Of a DNA stretch of 64,000 bases, positions 47,783 to 57,390 are shown piece by piece. Position numbers and translations under genes: made by a program. Every line of letters starts with the position of its first letter. Positions within the stretch are counted from its first letter, which is position 1. This stretch comes from Corynebacterium provencense (GTDB lineage: Bacteria; Actinomycetota; Actinomycetes; Mycobacteriales; Mycobacteriaceae), in assembly GCA_900049755.1 (NCBI GenBank), contig LT160593.1:1422164-1486163 (forward strand). Direction: 5' to 3'. Below the pieces are notes generated by a model. It was not told where the DNA came from, searched no databases, and was given only the letters and a program-made list of their open reading frames with translations.

Positions 47783-48988
47783 ATGACTCTCACCTTCCCT
47801 TCCCTGGAGACCCTGCGTGCCCGCGGCACGATGAAGTGGACGCGCTACCCTGCCGACGTCCTGCCCCTCTGGGTCGCTGAAACTGACTTCGGGACCTGCC
47901 CCGCCGTCGCCGCGGCGGTGCAGGACGCCGTGGACCGGGAGTACTTCGGATATCCGGTGGCGGGGCCGGCGTCCCGGGACCTCGCCGAGGCGGTGGCGTC
48001 CTTCGTCGAGCGTCGTCACGGGTGGGGGATCGACCCCGCTGCCGTGACATACTGCCCTGACGTGGTCAAGGGCGTGATGGTGGCGATCGAGGCACTGACC
48101 GGTGAGGGGTCGACGATCGTCATCCCGATGCCCGCCTACCCTCCCTTCCAGAAGATTCCCCAGGCGACACGGCGCCCGGTGATCTATGTGCCGATGAAGG
48201 GCGACACCTTCGACCTCGACGCACTGGAACGGGCCTTCACCTCCGACGCCAACCCGAATGGGGTCGGCTCCATGGTCCTGTGCAACCCCTTCAATCCCTT
48301 GGGCAGGGCGTTCACCGCCGAGGAACTCCGCGCGGTGGTCAGGTTGGCTGACGCCCACGGTGTCCGGATCATCTCCGACGAGATCCACGCACCCCTGGTC
48401 TTCTCGGGGCACCACATCCCCACAGCGATTGTCTCGGACACGGCGGCGGAGATCACCGTCACCGTCACCGCCACGTCCAAGGGGTGGAACACCGCGGGAC
48501 TGAAGTGCGCGCAGATCATCTCCACCTCCGCCGAGGACGCCCGCACCATCGGACACCTGTCGAACCTGCTGACAGGGGAAGCCTCGACCATCGGGACGGC
48601 TGCGGCCACCGCCGCGTACACCAGCGGTTACGACTGGCTGCTGGAGGAGGTCGACCATCTCCACGCGAACTGGGGGTACCTGGCTGAACAGCTCCCCCGC
48701 GTGCTGCCCGGGGTGCGGCTGCCCCGCCAGGAGGCCACCTTCCTCGCCTGGCTCGACCTGTCCGAGGTCGACCGGCTGCGCGGTGCGGACGGGACCGTCA
48801 CCCGTCCGGCGGAGCGTCTGCGCACTTTCGCGAAGGTGGCACTCAACGAAGGCACGGACTTCGGGACTGTGGGCGCCGGTCATGCACGGCTGAACTTCGG
48901 CACCTCACGGGAGGTCATCGACGAGGCCCTGGACCGCATCAGCTCGGCTGACCTGCACGGCGGCGAGAACTGTCCGGGAGACAAGTGA
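47783..48988 (+). CDS. PLP-dependent C-S lyase/aminotransferase (MalY/PatB family)
   Basis: A 401-residue fold type I PLP enzyme. PLP lysine in TATSKGWNTAGLK, DEIHAPL for the cofactor Asp, and CNPFNPLGRAFT. In C. glutamicum the close relative AecD is a cystathionine beta-lyase. ATG at 47783 is 7 bases after TACACT. The stop overlaps the next gene by 4 bases (GTGA), so it is coupled to an ABC exporter. Confidence 0.88.
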   Translation: MTLTFPSLETLRARGTMKWTRYPADVLPLWVAETDFGTCPAVAAAVQDAVDREYFGYPVAGPASRDLAEAVASFVERRHGWGIDPAAVTYCPDVVKGVMVAIEALTGEGSTIVIPMPAYPPFQKIPQATRRPVIYVPMKGDTFDLDALERAFTSDANPNGVGSMVLCNPFNPLGRAFTAEELRAVVRLADAHGVRIISDEIHAPLVFSGHHIPTAIVSDTAAEITVTVTATSKGWNTAGLKCAQIISTSAEDARTIGHLSNLLTGEASTIGTAAATAAYTSGYDWLLEEVDHLHANWGYLAEQLPRVLPGVRLPRQEATFLAWLDLSEVDRLRGADGTVTRPAERLRTFAKVALNEGTDFGTVGAGHARLNFGTSREVIDEALDRISSADLHGGENCPGDK

Positions 48989-50910
48989 ACAGTCTCACCC
49001 GTATCCTGCGTTCGACCCGGCAGCTGTGGCCGTACTATGTCATGGTGGTCGTGGCGTCCACCGGTACCGCCCTGCTGACACTGGCGTCACCGTTCCTCAT
49101 CAAGGCTGCCACGGATGTGATCGTGGACGCCGCGGGCGGGGGACGCGACATCCCGGATGCGACGAAGGCTGTCGTACTCATCGCCCTCGGACTGTTCGCG
49201 ACGGAACTGGCCTTCACTGTCGTCCACAACATCGGCGGCTGGTTCGGTGACGTCCTGGGCGTCCGGATGCGGCAGCTGCTGTCGGACAGGTACTTCGCAC
49301 GGCTGCTCTCACTGCCGCAGACCTATTTCGACCGACAGGTGACCGGTACCGTCATCTCCCGGCTCGACCGGTCGATCCTCGGCCTGACCCAGTTCATCCA
49401 GAGTTTCGCGAACAACTTCTTCTCGATGCTGCTGACGGTCGTCCTGGTGCTCGCCGTAGTCGCCTGGTACTACCTCCCCCTGGCTCTCCTGCTCGTCATC
49501 ATCTTTCCCCTGTACCTGTGGCTCACGGCGCTGACAAGTCGGCGATGGATGAGGTGGGAGGTCGACAAGAACCGGCACATCGATGTCGCGCAGGGCCGTT
49601 TCGCCGAGGTCATCGGCCAGGTGAAGGTGGTGAAGTCCTTCGTCACCGAACGTCGGGAGCTGCGTCACTTCCAGGAGCATTTCGCCGACACCGTGGACCT
49701 GACAAAGTCACAGTCACGGTGGTGGCACCTCATGGACACGGTGCGCACCGGCGGGATGAACGTGATCTTTCTGGCGATCTACCTGATGCTCTTCCTGCGC
49801 ACGCTGCAGGGACATTTCAGCCTGGGTGACATGGTGCTGCTGGTCCAGCTCGTGGCGACGGTGAGGGGGCCGGCGTCGATGATGAGCTGGATGGTGGATT
49901 CGGCTCAGAAGGCCGCCGCGGGGTCCCGGGACTACTTCGAGGCTATGGACGAGACCCCGGAACCGACCTCGGATCCGGCTCTGTTGGACGCCGCGACCCC
50001 GACGGGTCCGGACCTGGTGGAGCCTGCGGGCACGGTCGCTGTCCCGGCACCGACGTCACCGGACGCCCCGGTGATCGACTTCGACCGGGTGTCCTTCGGC
50101 TACGACTCCTCCGACGCCGCCGACGAGGTGATCCACCAGGTCAGTTTCACCGCCCACCACAATGAGAAGGTCGCTCTCGTCGGCGAGTCGGGTGGCGGGA
50201 AGTCGACCCTGGTCAACCTGCTGCTCGGACTGTACCGGCCCACCGGCGGGCACCTGAGGATCTGCGGCCACGACACCTCCGACCTGACCTCCGCCCAGTT
50301 GCGGAGCATGGTCGGCGTGGTCTTCCAGGAGCCGTCCCTGTTCTCCGGGACCATACGGGAGAACATCGCCTACGCCAGACCTGACGCCACCGACGAAGAG
50401 GTCAGGGAGGTGGCCCGCCGGGCCAACGCCGACGAGTTCATCCGCGGCTTCGCCGACGGTTACGACACTCTGATCGGTGAGCGGGGACTTCGCCTGTCCG
50501 GCGGGCAGAAGCAACGCATCGCCGTCGCCCGGGCCATGCTGAAGGACGCCCCGATCCTCGTCCTCGACGAGGCGACGTCCGCGCTGGACACGCGCTCGGA
50601 GCAGGCGGTCCAGCAGGGGCTGGAAGAGCTGATGGTCGGCCGGACCACCCTGGTCATCGCCCACCGGCTGTCCACCATCGCCACAGTGGACACGATCGTC
50701 ACCGTCGACGGCGGACGTGTCGACGAAATCGGTCCCCCTTCCCGGCTGGCGGTCTCGGGAGGGATCTACGCCGAGCTGCTCCGGCTCACCGCCAGTTCGT
50801 CGGAGGAGGACCGCCGGCGGCTGCGTAGCTTCGGTTTCCATGGGACAACCCCCGACGACGACGTGACTGTCGACGACGGGGGTTCACCGCGGGACGAGGT
50901 AAGGCCCTGA
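48985..50910 (+). CDS. ABC transporter, fused permease-ATPase
   Basis: A 641-residue half-transporter of the lipid/drug exporter class: six membrane helices in residues 1-315, then ATPase with Walker A GESGGGKST, signature LSGGQKQR, Walker B ILVLDEAT and an H-loop AHRLST. A long linker (about 325-360) is Pro/Ala/Thr-rich. Coupled to the C-S lyase gene, which suggests export of a sulfur amino-acid-derived compound; this is inference. Substrate unknown. Confidence 0.9.
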   Translation: MNSLTRILRSTRQLWPYYVMVVVASTGTALLTLASPFLIKAATDVIVDAAGGGRDIPDATKAVVLIALGLFATELAFTVVHNIGGWFGDVLGVRMRQLLSDRYFARLLSLPQTYFDRQVTGTVISRLDRSILGLTQFIQSFANNFFSMLLTVVLVLAVVAWYYLPLALLLVIIFPLYLWLTALTSRRWMRWEVDKNRHIDVAQGRFAEVIGQVKVVKSFVTERRELRHFQEHFADTVDLTKSQSRWWHLMDTVRTGGMNVIFLAIYLMLFLRTLQGHFSLGDMVLLVQLVATVRGPASMMSWMVDSAQKAAAGSRDYFEAMDETPEPTSDPALLDAATPTGPDLVEPAGTVAVPAPTSPDAPVIDFDRVSFGYDSSDAADEVIHQVSFTAHHNEKVALVGESGGGKSTLVNLLLGLYRPTGGHLRICGHDTSDLTSAQLRSMVGVVFQEPSLFSGTIRENIAYARPDATDEEVREVARRANADEFIRGFADGYDTLIGERGLRLSGGQKQRIAVARAMLKDAPILVLDEATSALDTRSEQAVQQGLEELMVGRTTLVIAHRLSTIATVDTIVTVDGGRVDEIGPPSRLAVSGGIYAELLRLTASSSEEDRRRLRSFGFHGTTPDDDVTVDDGGSPRDEVRP

Positions 50911-50917
50911 CCCTGCC

Positions 50918-50964
50918 CAGACCCCGATCAGAGCCTGCTCAGACCCTGATCAGACCCTGATCAG
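50918..50964. repeat. four 11-bp tandem repeats in convergent gap
   Basis: CAGACCCCGAT, CAGAGCCTGCT, CAGACCCTGAT and CAGACCCTGAT follow one another at 50918-50961, with a final CAG. They fill the gap between the ABC transporter stop and the CsbD stop. No T-run terminator is visible. Confidence 0.85.
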
Positions 50965-51167
50965 TCCTTGGCGCCACCGATGATCCTGTTCGCGGCGTCC
51001 GTGACCTTGTCCTTGATCTCCTCGAACTTTTCCTTGACCTCGGACCTGACCTGGTCTGCCCGGCCCTCGTTCTCCAGTGACTCGTTGCCCGTGGCGTCAC
51101 CGAGGGCTTCCTTGGCCTGGCCTGCCAGCCCCTCAGCCTTGTTCTTTGCGTCGTCAATTCCGGACAT
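50961..51167 (-). CDS. CsbD family stress protein
   Basis: A 68-residue protein of the CsbD family, a small hydrophilic protein of general stress: MSGIDDAKNKAEGLAGQAKEALG and EGRADQVRSEVKEKFEEIKDKV. ATG at 51167 behind GGGAG. Family function is not understood. Gene ends inside the 11-mer repeats. Confidence 0.85.
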   Translation of the reverse strand: MSGIDDAKNKAEGLAGQAKEALGDATGNESLENEGRADQVRSEVKEKFEEIKDKVTDAANRIIGGAKD

Positions 51168-51326
51168 GGCGCTCAACTCCCTGATAGTTCTGGTCTGGTT
51201 GTGGTGGTCCGGCTGCCGGCGTCATGCTGTCTGCGCCGGCGGTACCGCACCGTTGTGGTACTGCTGCCGCGCTGTCGCGCAGTCTTCCTCCACTTCTACC
51301 CGAACTGTCCGGCAGGTGCATATGGC

Positions 51327-52196
51327 TCAGTTGCCGGAATCCCGGGTGTAGTCGTAGAAACCCCTGCCTGTCTTCCTGCCCAGGTGTCCCGCCTGCACCA
51401 TCCGGCGGAGGAGCGGAGGACATGCGTAGGAGGGGTCGCCGTACTCCTCGTGCATGACGTCGGCGATGAAGGCGCAGGTGTCCAGGCCGACCATGTCCGC
51501 CAGTGTCAGCGGGCCCATGGGGTGGGACGCGCCGAGCTTCATGCCGGTGTCGATGTCCTCCTTCGATGCCACACCCTGTTCGACCATCCGCACCGCCGAA
51601 AGGAGGTACGGGACCAGCAGGAAGTTCACGATGAATCCGGACCGGTCCTTCGCCAGGATCGCGGTCTTGCCGAGAACCTCGGTGGCGTAGGTGCGGGCGG
51701 TCTCCACGGTGGCGTCCGAGGTGGTGAGTGCGGGGATGACCTCCACAAGCCTGAGCACCGGCACCGGGTTGAAGAAGTGCAGGCCGATGACCCTTTCCGG
51801 GTGTTTCGTGGCCGAGGCGATCGACTGGATCGGCAGCGAGGAGGTGTTGGAGCACAGGGGAGCGGACGTGTCCTCGACAATGGCGTCGAGCCTGGAGAAG
51901 ACGTCCTTCTTGATGTCTTCGTTCTCGATGATGGCCTCCATCACCAGTTCACGGTCCGCGAAATCCGCGAGGTCGGTGGTGTATGTCAGCCGACCGAGGG
52001 CGGCGTCCCTGTCTTCCTCGGTGAGTTTTCCCCTGTCGACGGCCCTGGCAAGCGACTTTTCGATCCTCGCCTTCCCCGTGTCGAGGAACCTCTGCTCGGT
52101 CTCCCAGACCAGGACCTCACTGCCTGAGCGGGCCGCTACCTCGGCGATGCCTCCACCCATCTGGCCTGCTCCGATGACGCCTACACGCTGAACCAT
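51327..52196 (-). CDS. 3-hydroxybutyryl-CoA dehydrogenase
   Basis: A 289-residue enzyme with an N-terminal NAD fold (VQRVGVIGAGQMGGGIA) and the active-site segment CSNTSSLPI, HFFNPVPVLRLVEVI and KDRSGFIVNFLL. It interconverts 3-hydroxyacyl-CoA and 3-ketoacyl-CoA. ATG at 52196 behind AAGGAG. Upstream TACACT on the same strand near 52262 is a likely -10. Confidence 0.93.
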   Translation of the reverse strand: MVQRVGVIGAGQMGGGIAEVAARSGSEVLVWETEQRFLDTGKARIEKSLARAVDRGKLTEEDRDAALGRLTYTTDLADFADRELVMEAIIENEDIKKDVFSRLDAIVEDTSAPLCSNTSSLPIQSIASATKHPERVIGLHFFNPVPVLRLVEVIPALTTSDATVETARTYATEVLGKTAILAKDRSGFIVNFLLVPYLLSAVRMVEQGVASKEDIDTGMKLGASHPMGPLTLADMVGLDTCAFIADVMHEEYGDPSYACPPLLRRMVQAGHLGRKTGRGFYDYTRDSGN

Positions 52197-52333
52197 CCAC
52201 TGCTCCTTGCTGTACGGGCCGGCCGGTGCCGACCAGCAGATCACTTATATCTTCATAGTGTAACCCGTATCACGGTGTCGGTGAGATGTTACCCGGGACA
52301 ATCCCGACAGTCCGGTGTACCGGACACAGAACA

Positions 52334-52359
52334 CCCCCGGCACCTGACGTGGCCGGGGG
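52334..52359 (-). terminator. hairpin downstream of the serine protease gene
   Basis: CCCCCGGC and GCCGGGGG type arms (52334-52341 with 52352-52359) around a 10-base loop. On the minus strand the tail is TGTTCTGTG, weakly U-rich. It lies 145 bases after the protease stop and before the dehydrogenase promoter. The 306-base gap (52197-52502) holds this hairpin, the promoter and no convincing gene. Confidence 0.5.
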
Positions 52360-52502
52360 TGGTCTGCTGACGTTTCAAGAGGAGAATGCGCAGCTGCCGT
52401 ATATGAGTTCCCTTCGGGTCCGGAAATTCCCGCCGATCACGGGAACACCACCGAAGATACGGGCCGATTCTGTCAGGAAACTGTCAGCCTGCTGCGGTCT
52501 TC

Positions 52503-53279
52503 TTATGACTGCGGGAGGGGGCCGGGCTTCCCCACCGCCGCCATGTGACTCTGAGTGCCGTCGAAGAGGTTGAACAGCACCGGCGACCCGCTCGAGAGCG
52601 TTCCCACCACATGCACCCGGCCGTCGTCACCGAAGACGTAGAGGGGGCTGCCCGAATCCCCGGCGATGGCGGGTATCAGCGCGAAAACTTCCTGGGAAGT
52701 GGTGTTGACCGACAGGACAGGGCCACAGGTGCGCCCGGTCATCGCACCGTCCTTGCACACGATCGTGCCGACGAGGTTCTGAGACACCGGGACCGGGTCA
52801 CCGGACTCCAGCCGGGGGGCGGCGAACAGGGCGTCAAGCTCACTGATGCCGGTGTTCGGACGGCTGCTGATTCCCGTGTCATCCGGGTCGACTGAACTGT
52901 TGAGACGGAACCACGCGAAATCGTCGAGTCCCGCGTCCGGGGCGTAGATGCTGGCGTCCCCTTCCATGACGTAGTCACTGTCCCTGAGGTCGGCGGAGTC
53001 CGCGAGCAGGTCGCCGGACAACGTGTTGACGGAGACGGCCCTGCCGCCGAGGTGCTCAGGGTCGAGGCAGTGACCGGCGGTGATGCCGTAGTAGGTGTCT
53101 CCCTGTCGGGCGACGGAATTCAGGGTGCACAGCCCCTGGTCCCCCTTGTCCGTGGTGATGACTATGGGAGCTCCGCCGTGGGTGGTGGTGGCTGCCGCCG
53201 GTGAGGCGACGGCAGGAGCGACGGCGGTGGCCATGACGGCCAGCACACCGAGGGCAGTGGTTTTCCGGTGGAATCTCAT
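52503..53279 (-). CDS. secreted trypsin-like serine protease
   Basis: A 258-residue secreted protein. Signal peptide (1-32, ending ASPAAA). S1-type catalytic residues His in TAGHC, Asp in the LDDFAWF region and Ser in AGDSGSP, with Cys pairs for disulfides (GLC...HC, VCK...TCG). ATG at 53279 lies 6 bases after TACACT. Substrate unknown. Confidence 0.88.
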   Translation of the reverse strand: MRFHRKTTALGVLAVMATAVAPAVASPAAATTTHGGAPIVITTDKGDQGLCTLNSVARQGDTYYGITAGHCLDPEHLGGRAVSVNTLSGDLLADSADLRDSDYVMEGDASIYAPDAGLDDFAWFRLNSSVDPDDTGISSRPNTGISELDALFAAPRLESGDPVPVSQNLVGTIVCKDGAMTGRTCGPVLSVNTTSQEVFALIPAIAGDSGSPLYVFGDDGRVHVVGTLSSGSPVLFNLFDGTQSHMAAVGKPGPLPQS

Positions 53280-53344
53280 GGCTGCAGTGTAGCCTGAGCT
53301 GCCACCGCTGTGCCGGACATTCACCACCCCCGGTCAGCGTGACC

Positions 53345-54316
53345 TCAGTAGGTGGATCCGGGCTCGAATTCCGTCAGCATCCTCTCCCCCCGCAGGAGAC
53401 GCCGGTAGTTCTCCACGGTCGGCCCGACCAGCTGAGCGTCCATCGACGACACCGTGTTCGCCGAGTGGGTGGTCACGGTGACATTGTCCATGGTCCACAA
53501 CGGATGTCCGTCCGGGAGAGGCTCAGGATCGGTGACGTCGAGTCCTGCACCGGAGACCTGCCCCGACCGCAGGGCGTCCACGAGATCATCGGTGACCACC
53601 ACCGGACCGCGCGCGACATTGACCAGGGTCACACCGGGACGGCACAGTGCCAGGGTCCGGGCATTGATCAGCCCCCGGGTCTCAGGTGTCAGGGGCGCAG
53701 ACAGAATGACATGGTCCGCCAGCGGGAGAGCCTCATCGAGACGGGAGAACGGCAGAGTCTGGACCGCTCCGTCGACGGGGCGTCCGGAATGGTTCACCGC
53801 GACAGTCTCCGCACCGAAAGGCGTGAGCATGTCGATCAGGTGGCGTCCGATGCCGCCGGCACCGACGATGACGACCGTGGATCCCCCGAGCCATCGGGTC
53901 CCGGCGTCCACGTCCCGCCACACCTTCCAGCTCGCAGCCCGTGCGATTCGTACGTGCATGTGGATGACGGACAACAGCAGCCCCACAGCAGCTTCCGCGA
54001 CCTGCCGTCCGTACACGCCCGAGGCGTTCGACCAGCGCCGGTCGCCCGCGGGCCCTGCGGTGACCAGACCGGCCCCGATGAACCCTTCGATCCCGGCCTG
54101 GCACAGCTGTACCCATTTCACCCTGTCCGGCAGCTCGGGGAAACGCTCGGGGCGGACGGCGACACAGATGAAGGCGTCGGCGTCCGCGATGTCGTCGACG
54201 ATGACCGCGCCCTCCGCTTCGAGAGCGGCGGCGGTCAGCGGAAGCGGGTGTGTACCGATGTACACCTGCAGTGGACGGTCGACGGGCGTGCTCCCGCCGT
54301 CGGAACGGTTGCTCAT
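53345..54316 (-). CDS. D-isomer-specific 2-hydroxyacid dehydrogenase
   Basis: A 323-residue NAD-dependent 2-hydroxyacid dehydrogenase. VIVGAGGIGRHLIDML nucleotide motif, NVARGPVV with catalytic Arg, TDPEPLPDGHPLW with Glu and TTHSANT with His. Substrate unknown; it may act on glyoxylate or phenyllactate-like acids. It stands alone between the protease and a proline-rich membrane gene. Confidence 0.88.
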   Translation of the reverse strand: MSNRSDGGSTPVDRPLQVYIGTHPLPLTAAALEAEGAVIVDDIADADAFICVAVRPERFPELPDRVKWVQLCQAGIEGFIGAGLVTAGPAGDRRWSNASGVYGRQVAEAAVGLLLSVIHMHVRIARAASWKVWRDVDAGTRWLGGSTVVIVGAGGIGRHLIDMLTPFGAETVAVNHSGRPVDGAVQTLPFSRLDEALPLADHVILSAPLTPETRGLINARTLALCRPGVTLVNVARGPVVVTDDLVDALRSGQVSGAGLDVTDPEPLPDGHPLWTMDNVTVTTHSANTVSSMDAQLVGPTVENYRRLLRGERMLTEFEPGSTY

Positions 54317-54333
54317 GTGGACAGTTGTACCCG

Positions 54334-55017
54334 TCAGTTCGCCGTCAGACCGTTCAACTCGTTCAGGAGCCCGTCGACACGGTCATCAAACTCCGACCGC
54401 AGGCGGTCGAGTTCCTCCGGTGAGGGCAGGTTCGTCGGCAGCTCGGACAGGTCCGGCAGTTCGGTGGGGAACTCGGTCGGAAGCTGCAGGCTGGGCTCGT
54501 CACTGCTGTCCGACGGTGCCGGACCCGGTGTGGCCTCAGGACTGACCGTCCGGGTGACCGTGGTCTCCACCGTCGGACCGGACCCGCGGTCGCTGATCCA
54601 CAGGACGAAGAACAGCAGTGCGACGCCTGCGGCCAGCAGCAGGATGACGGAGGTCCACACTTTGCCGGTACTGCTCCGACGGGTCGGAGGAGTGTCCGCC
54701 TCCACCGGGGTGTACGGGGGACGGCCGTAGTCGGGGCTGCCGTAGCCTGCCCCCTCCGGCGGCACAGCGCCGTAGCGACCGTCACCGTAGGACCCCGCAC
54801 CGTAGGGACTGTCACCGTAGGACCCTGCACCGTACGCTTCCGGAGTGAAATGACGGGTCTGCTGGTCCGGTGGGTCGAATCTCTCGGTGGCACCGTCCGT
54901 CCCGCCGGTACCTGCCCTCCGGTACTGGGGCGGGCGGGGACCGTCCGGGGCACTGTACCGGTCCGTGTACTGGTCTGCGCCCGGATCCTTGTCCGGGCCT
55001 GTGTCTCGGGATGCCAT
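54334..55017 (-). CDS. hypothetical membrane protein, proline/glycine/tyrosine-rich
   Basis: A 227-residue protein: a disordered N-terminus with SYGDG(R/S)YGA repeats, a basic segment RRSSTGKV, a membrane helix near 121-143 (VWTSVILLLAAGVALLFFVLWI), then a Thr/Pro/Glu-rich extracellular part (LPTEFPTELPDLSELP). ATG at 55017 is 6 bases after TACACT. No family recognised. Confidence 0.72.
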   Translation of the reverse strand: MASRDTGPDKDPGADQYTDRYSAPDGPRPPQYRRAGTGGTDGATERFDPPDQQTRHFTPEAYGAGSYGDSPYGAGSYGDGRYGAVPPEGAGYGSPDYGRPPYTPVEADTPPTRRSSTGKVWTSVILLLAAGVALLFFVLWISDRGSGPTVETTVTRTVSPEATPGPAPSDSSDEPSLQLPTEFPTELPDLSELPTNLPSPEELDRLRSEFDDRVDGLLNELNGLTAN

Positions 55018-55154
55018 TACCCGAGTGTAACGCGGGACGCACACCCGAACGGGTATCCGCGTTCCGTTCCCGCGTACCGAGCATTTAGGATGGGACCGAA
55101 GTGACGTGACGTTCCACAACTGCACCTCGAGCACCCTGAACCAGGAGACGTTAG

Positions 55155-55421
55155 ATGACCCGCATCAGCCGTACCGCCGCCCTTTCCGCCGCCGTGATCC
55201 TGGCGCTGGGTATCTCGGCATGCTCACCGCCGCACCAGAAGAACAGTGACGCCTCCCAGATCACCACCGTCTCCCCCGACCCCGGCTACAAGGGCGCAGG
55301 ACAGCCGACCACCTCCGCCACCGAATCCGCGGCGGCCGCTGCGACGGACAGTGCCACGGGTGCCACCGGTGAATCCGTGGACGGCACCACCCTCACGTCC
55401 GGGGAGCCCGCCGCCCGGTAG
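55155..55421 (+). CDS. small lipoprotein
   Basis: An 88-residue lipoprotein: signal peptide ending at lipobox ISAC with C23, followed by a Ser/Thr/Ala/Gly-rich extended chain with no fold visible. RBS GGAG upstream of the ATG. Unknown function. Confidence 0.75.
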   Translation: MTRISRTAALSAAVILALGISACSPPHQKNSDASQITTVSPDPGYKGAGQPTTSATESAAAAATDSATGATGESVDGTTLTSGEPAAR

Positions 55422-55478
55422 CTCCGGTCCGGTTGCGTCGTCGCGCGCCCGGACGGCACCGGCGATACCCTGGATCCC

Positions 55479-56381
55479 ATGCGAATTTTCGGTTTCGAGT
55501 CGTACGGAGGCCCGGAAGTCGCCGGTTTCCTCGACGTCGCCGACCCGGACCCCGCCTCGGTCCCCGACGGTCATGTCCTGATATCCACCACGGCGTCCTC
55601 CGTCAATCCGGCGGACATCAAGGTCCGGTCGGGGGCCCGCAGGGGCCGGTTCCCGGTCCACTTCCCGATGGCGATGGGCCGCGAGGCCTCCGGAACGGTT
55701 CTCTCCGCCGACCCGGTGACCGGCCTGGAGCACGGTATGACCGTGTTCGGGTCGACGGCCACCGGGACCGGGGCTTTCGCGGGCAGGGTCCTGCTCGACG
55801 CCGTGGGCGCCACACCTCTGCCGGAGGGAGTCACGCCCGAGGAGGCGGCGTGTATCCCGGTCGCCGCCGGCACCGCATGGGACATCCTCAACGAGCTGCG
55901 CCGTGACGGTCTGTCGACCGGGGGGCGCGTCCTCGTACTCGGCGCAGGAGGCGGGGTGGGGCACTGCGTGGTCCAGCTCGCCCGCGCCATGGACCTGCGT
56001 GTGACGGGGGTGGCGGGGGAGGACAAGCGCCGGTTCGTCGAAGGACTCGGTGCCACCCACGTCTCCTCCTCCGGAAACTGGGCGGTGGAGGTGCGGGACG
56101 CCGGACCGGTGGACGCCGTCGTCGATCTCGTCGGAGGTGGCGTCCTCGTAGAGGCACTCACCCTGACCTCGGGTCCTGTGCGGAGTACAGCTGATCCTGC
56201 CGTCGGCGGCGGGGTGACCAGGCGCCGTAGCCGGGCGGTGTTCGGCGAGCTTGCGGGGCTCGTCGCAGACGGCACTTTCGCCCCACGGATCACAGCCGCT
56301 CTACCGTTCGACAGGGCCGCCGACGCGGTCGCACGGGTGGAGTCAGGACACGCTAAGGGCAAGACCGTCCTCCGGCTCTGA
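55479..56381 (+). CDS. quinone oxidoreductase-like (zinc-independent MDR)
   Basis: A 300-residue medium-chain reductase of the quinone oxidoreductase type. GGRVLVLGAGGGVGHCVVQLA nucleotide motif, SSVNPADIKVRSG and AIGRE-type segment (AMGREASG). No zinc ligands. ATG at 55479 lies 7 bases after TACCCT. Substrate unknown. Confidence 0.87.
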   Translation: MRIFGFESYGGPEVAGFLDVADPDPASVPDGHVLISTTASSVNPADIKVRSGARRGRFPVHFPMAMGREASGTVLSADPVTGLEHGMTVFGSTATGTGAFAGRVLLDAVGATPLPEGVTPEEAACIPVAAGTAWDILNELRRDGLSTGGRVLVLGAGGGVGHCVVQLARAMDLRVTGVAGEDKRRFVEGLGATHVSSSGNWAVEVRDAGPVDAVVDLVGGGVLVEALTLTSGPVRSTADPAVGGGVTRRRSRAVFGELAGLVADGTFAPRITAALPFDRAADAVARVESGHAKGKTVLRL

Positions 56382-56402
56382 ACGGGCGTACGCTCGGGCC
56401 TC

Positions 56403-57317
56403 ATGAGTGAAATTCAGAATGTAACAGTCCTCGGAACCGGCGTTCTCGGCTCCCAGATCGTCATGCAGGCCGCCTACGCGGGCAAGAACGTCGTCGCGTA
56501 CGACATCAAGCAGGAGTTCCTCGACAAGCTCCCGGACCGGTGGGAGTGGATGCGCGGCCACTACAGCCGTGACCTCTCCGACTTCTCCGACGAGAAGTTC
56601 GACGCCGCGATCGCCCGCATCACCGGCTCCACCGACCTCTCCGAGGCAGTGAAGGCCGCCGATGTCGTCATCGAAGCCGTACCGGAGAACCTCGAGCTGA
56701 AGAAGACCGTCTGGGCCGGCGTCGGTGCCGCCGTTCCGGAGCACACCATCCTGCTGACCAACTCCTCCTCACTGCGTCCCTCCGACTTCGCCGACTCAAC
56801 CGGCCATCCCGACCGGTTCCTGGCCCTCCACTTCGCGAACATGGTCTGGAAGTCCAACACCGGTGAGGTCATGGCCACCGCCCAGACCGACCCCGCAGTG
56901 TTCACCCGGACCGTGGAGTTTGCCCGCGAGATCAACCTCCAGGCGTTCCCCATCCACAAGGAGATTCCCGGCTACCTCCTCAACAGCCTGCTCATCCCCT
57001 GGCTGAACGCGGCCGGCAACCTCTACGTGGAGAAGGCCGCCAACCCGTCGGTCATCGACGAGGACTGGAAGGTCTCCACCGGTTCGCCGAGGGGCCCGTT
57101 CGAGATCTACGACATCGTCGGCTTCAATGTGGCGTACAACATCATCCAGGCCCGGCAGCCGGAAGGCTCTCCCCTGCGCAAGTTCGGTGACGAGCTCAAG
57201 TCCAGGGGCATCGACAAGGGCCATACGGGTGTCGGCGACGGTCTCGGTTTCTACGAGTACGACTCCGAGGGCAGTATCGTCCGCCCGAACCCGGACTGGG
57301 TCATCTACGAGGACTGA
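56403..57317 (+). CDS. 3-hydroxyacyl-CoA dehydrogenase
   Basis: A 304-residue enzyme: NAD motif VTVLGTGVLGSQIVMQ, active-site LTNSSSLRPSDFA, and HFANMVWKSNTGEVM. It differs from the other dehydrogenase at 51.3 kb, having the family pattern of L-gulonate/3-hydroxyacyl-CoA type. TACGCT lies 8 bases before the ATG. Followed at 57391 by the TetR gene on the same strand. Confidence 0.87.
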   Translation: MSEIQNVTVLGTGVLGSQIVMQAAYAGKNVVAYDIKQEFLDKLPDRWEWMRGHYSRDLSDFSDEKFDAAIARITGSTDLSEAVKAADVVIEAVPENLELKKTVWAGVGAAVPEHTILLTNSSSLRPSDFADSTGHPDRFLALHFANMVWKSNTGEVMATAQTDPAVFTRTVEFAREINLQAFPIHKEIPGYLLNSLLIPWLNAAGNLYVEKAANPSVIDEDWKVSTGSPRGPFEIYDIVGFNVAYNIIQARQPEGSPLRKFGDELKSRGIDKGHTGVGDGLGFYEYDSEGSIVRPNPDWVIYED

Positions 57318-57390
57318 CCCCCCTGCGCTCACCCGCCCGGTACGTCCCCGGGCCTGAGCACGACGGCGGCCCCGGCTAGAATCCTGGGTC

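Noticed and set aside
52286-52573. 95-codon plus-strand frame in the gap before the protease
   Set aside because: No ribosome-binding site, overlaps a hairpin and the protease C-terminus on the other strand; composition of a shadow frame.
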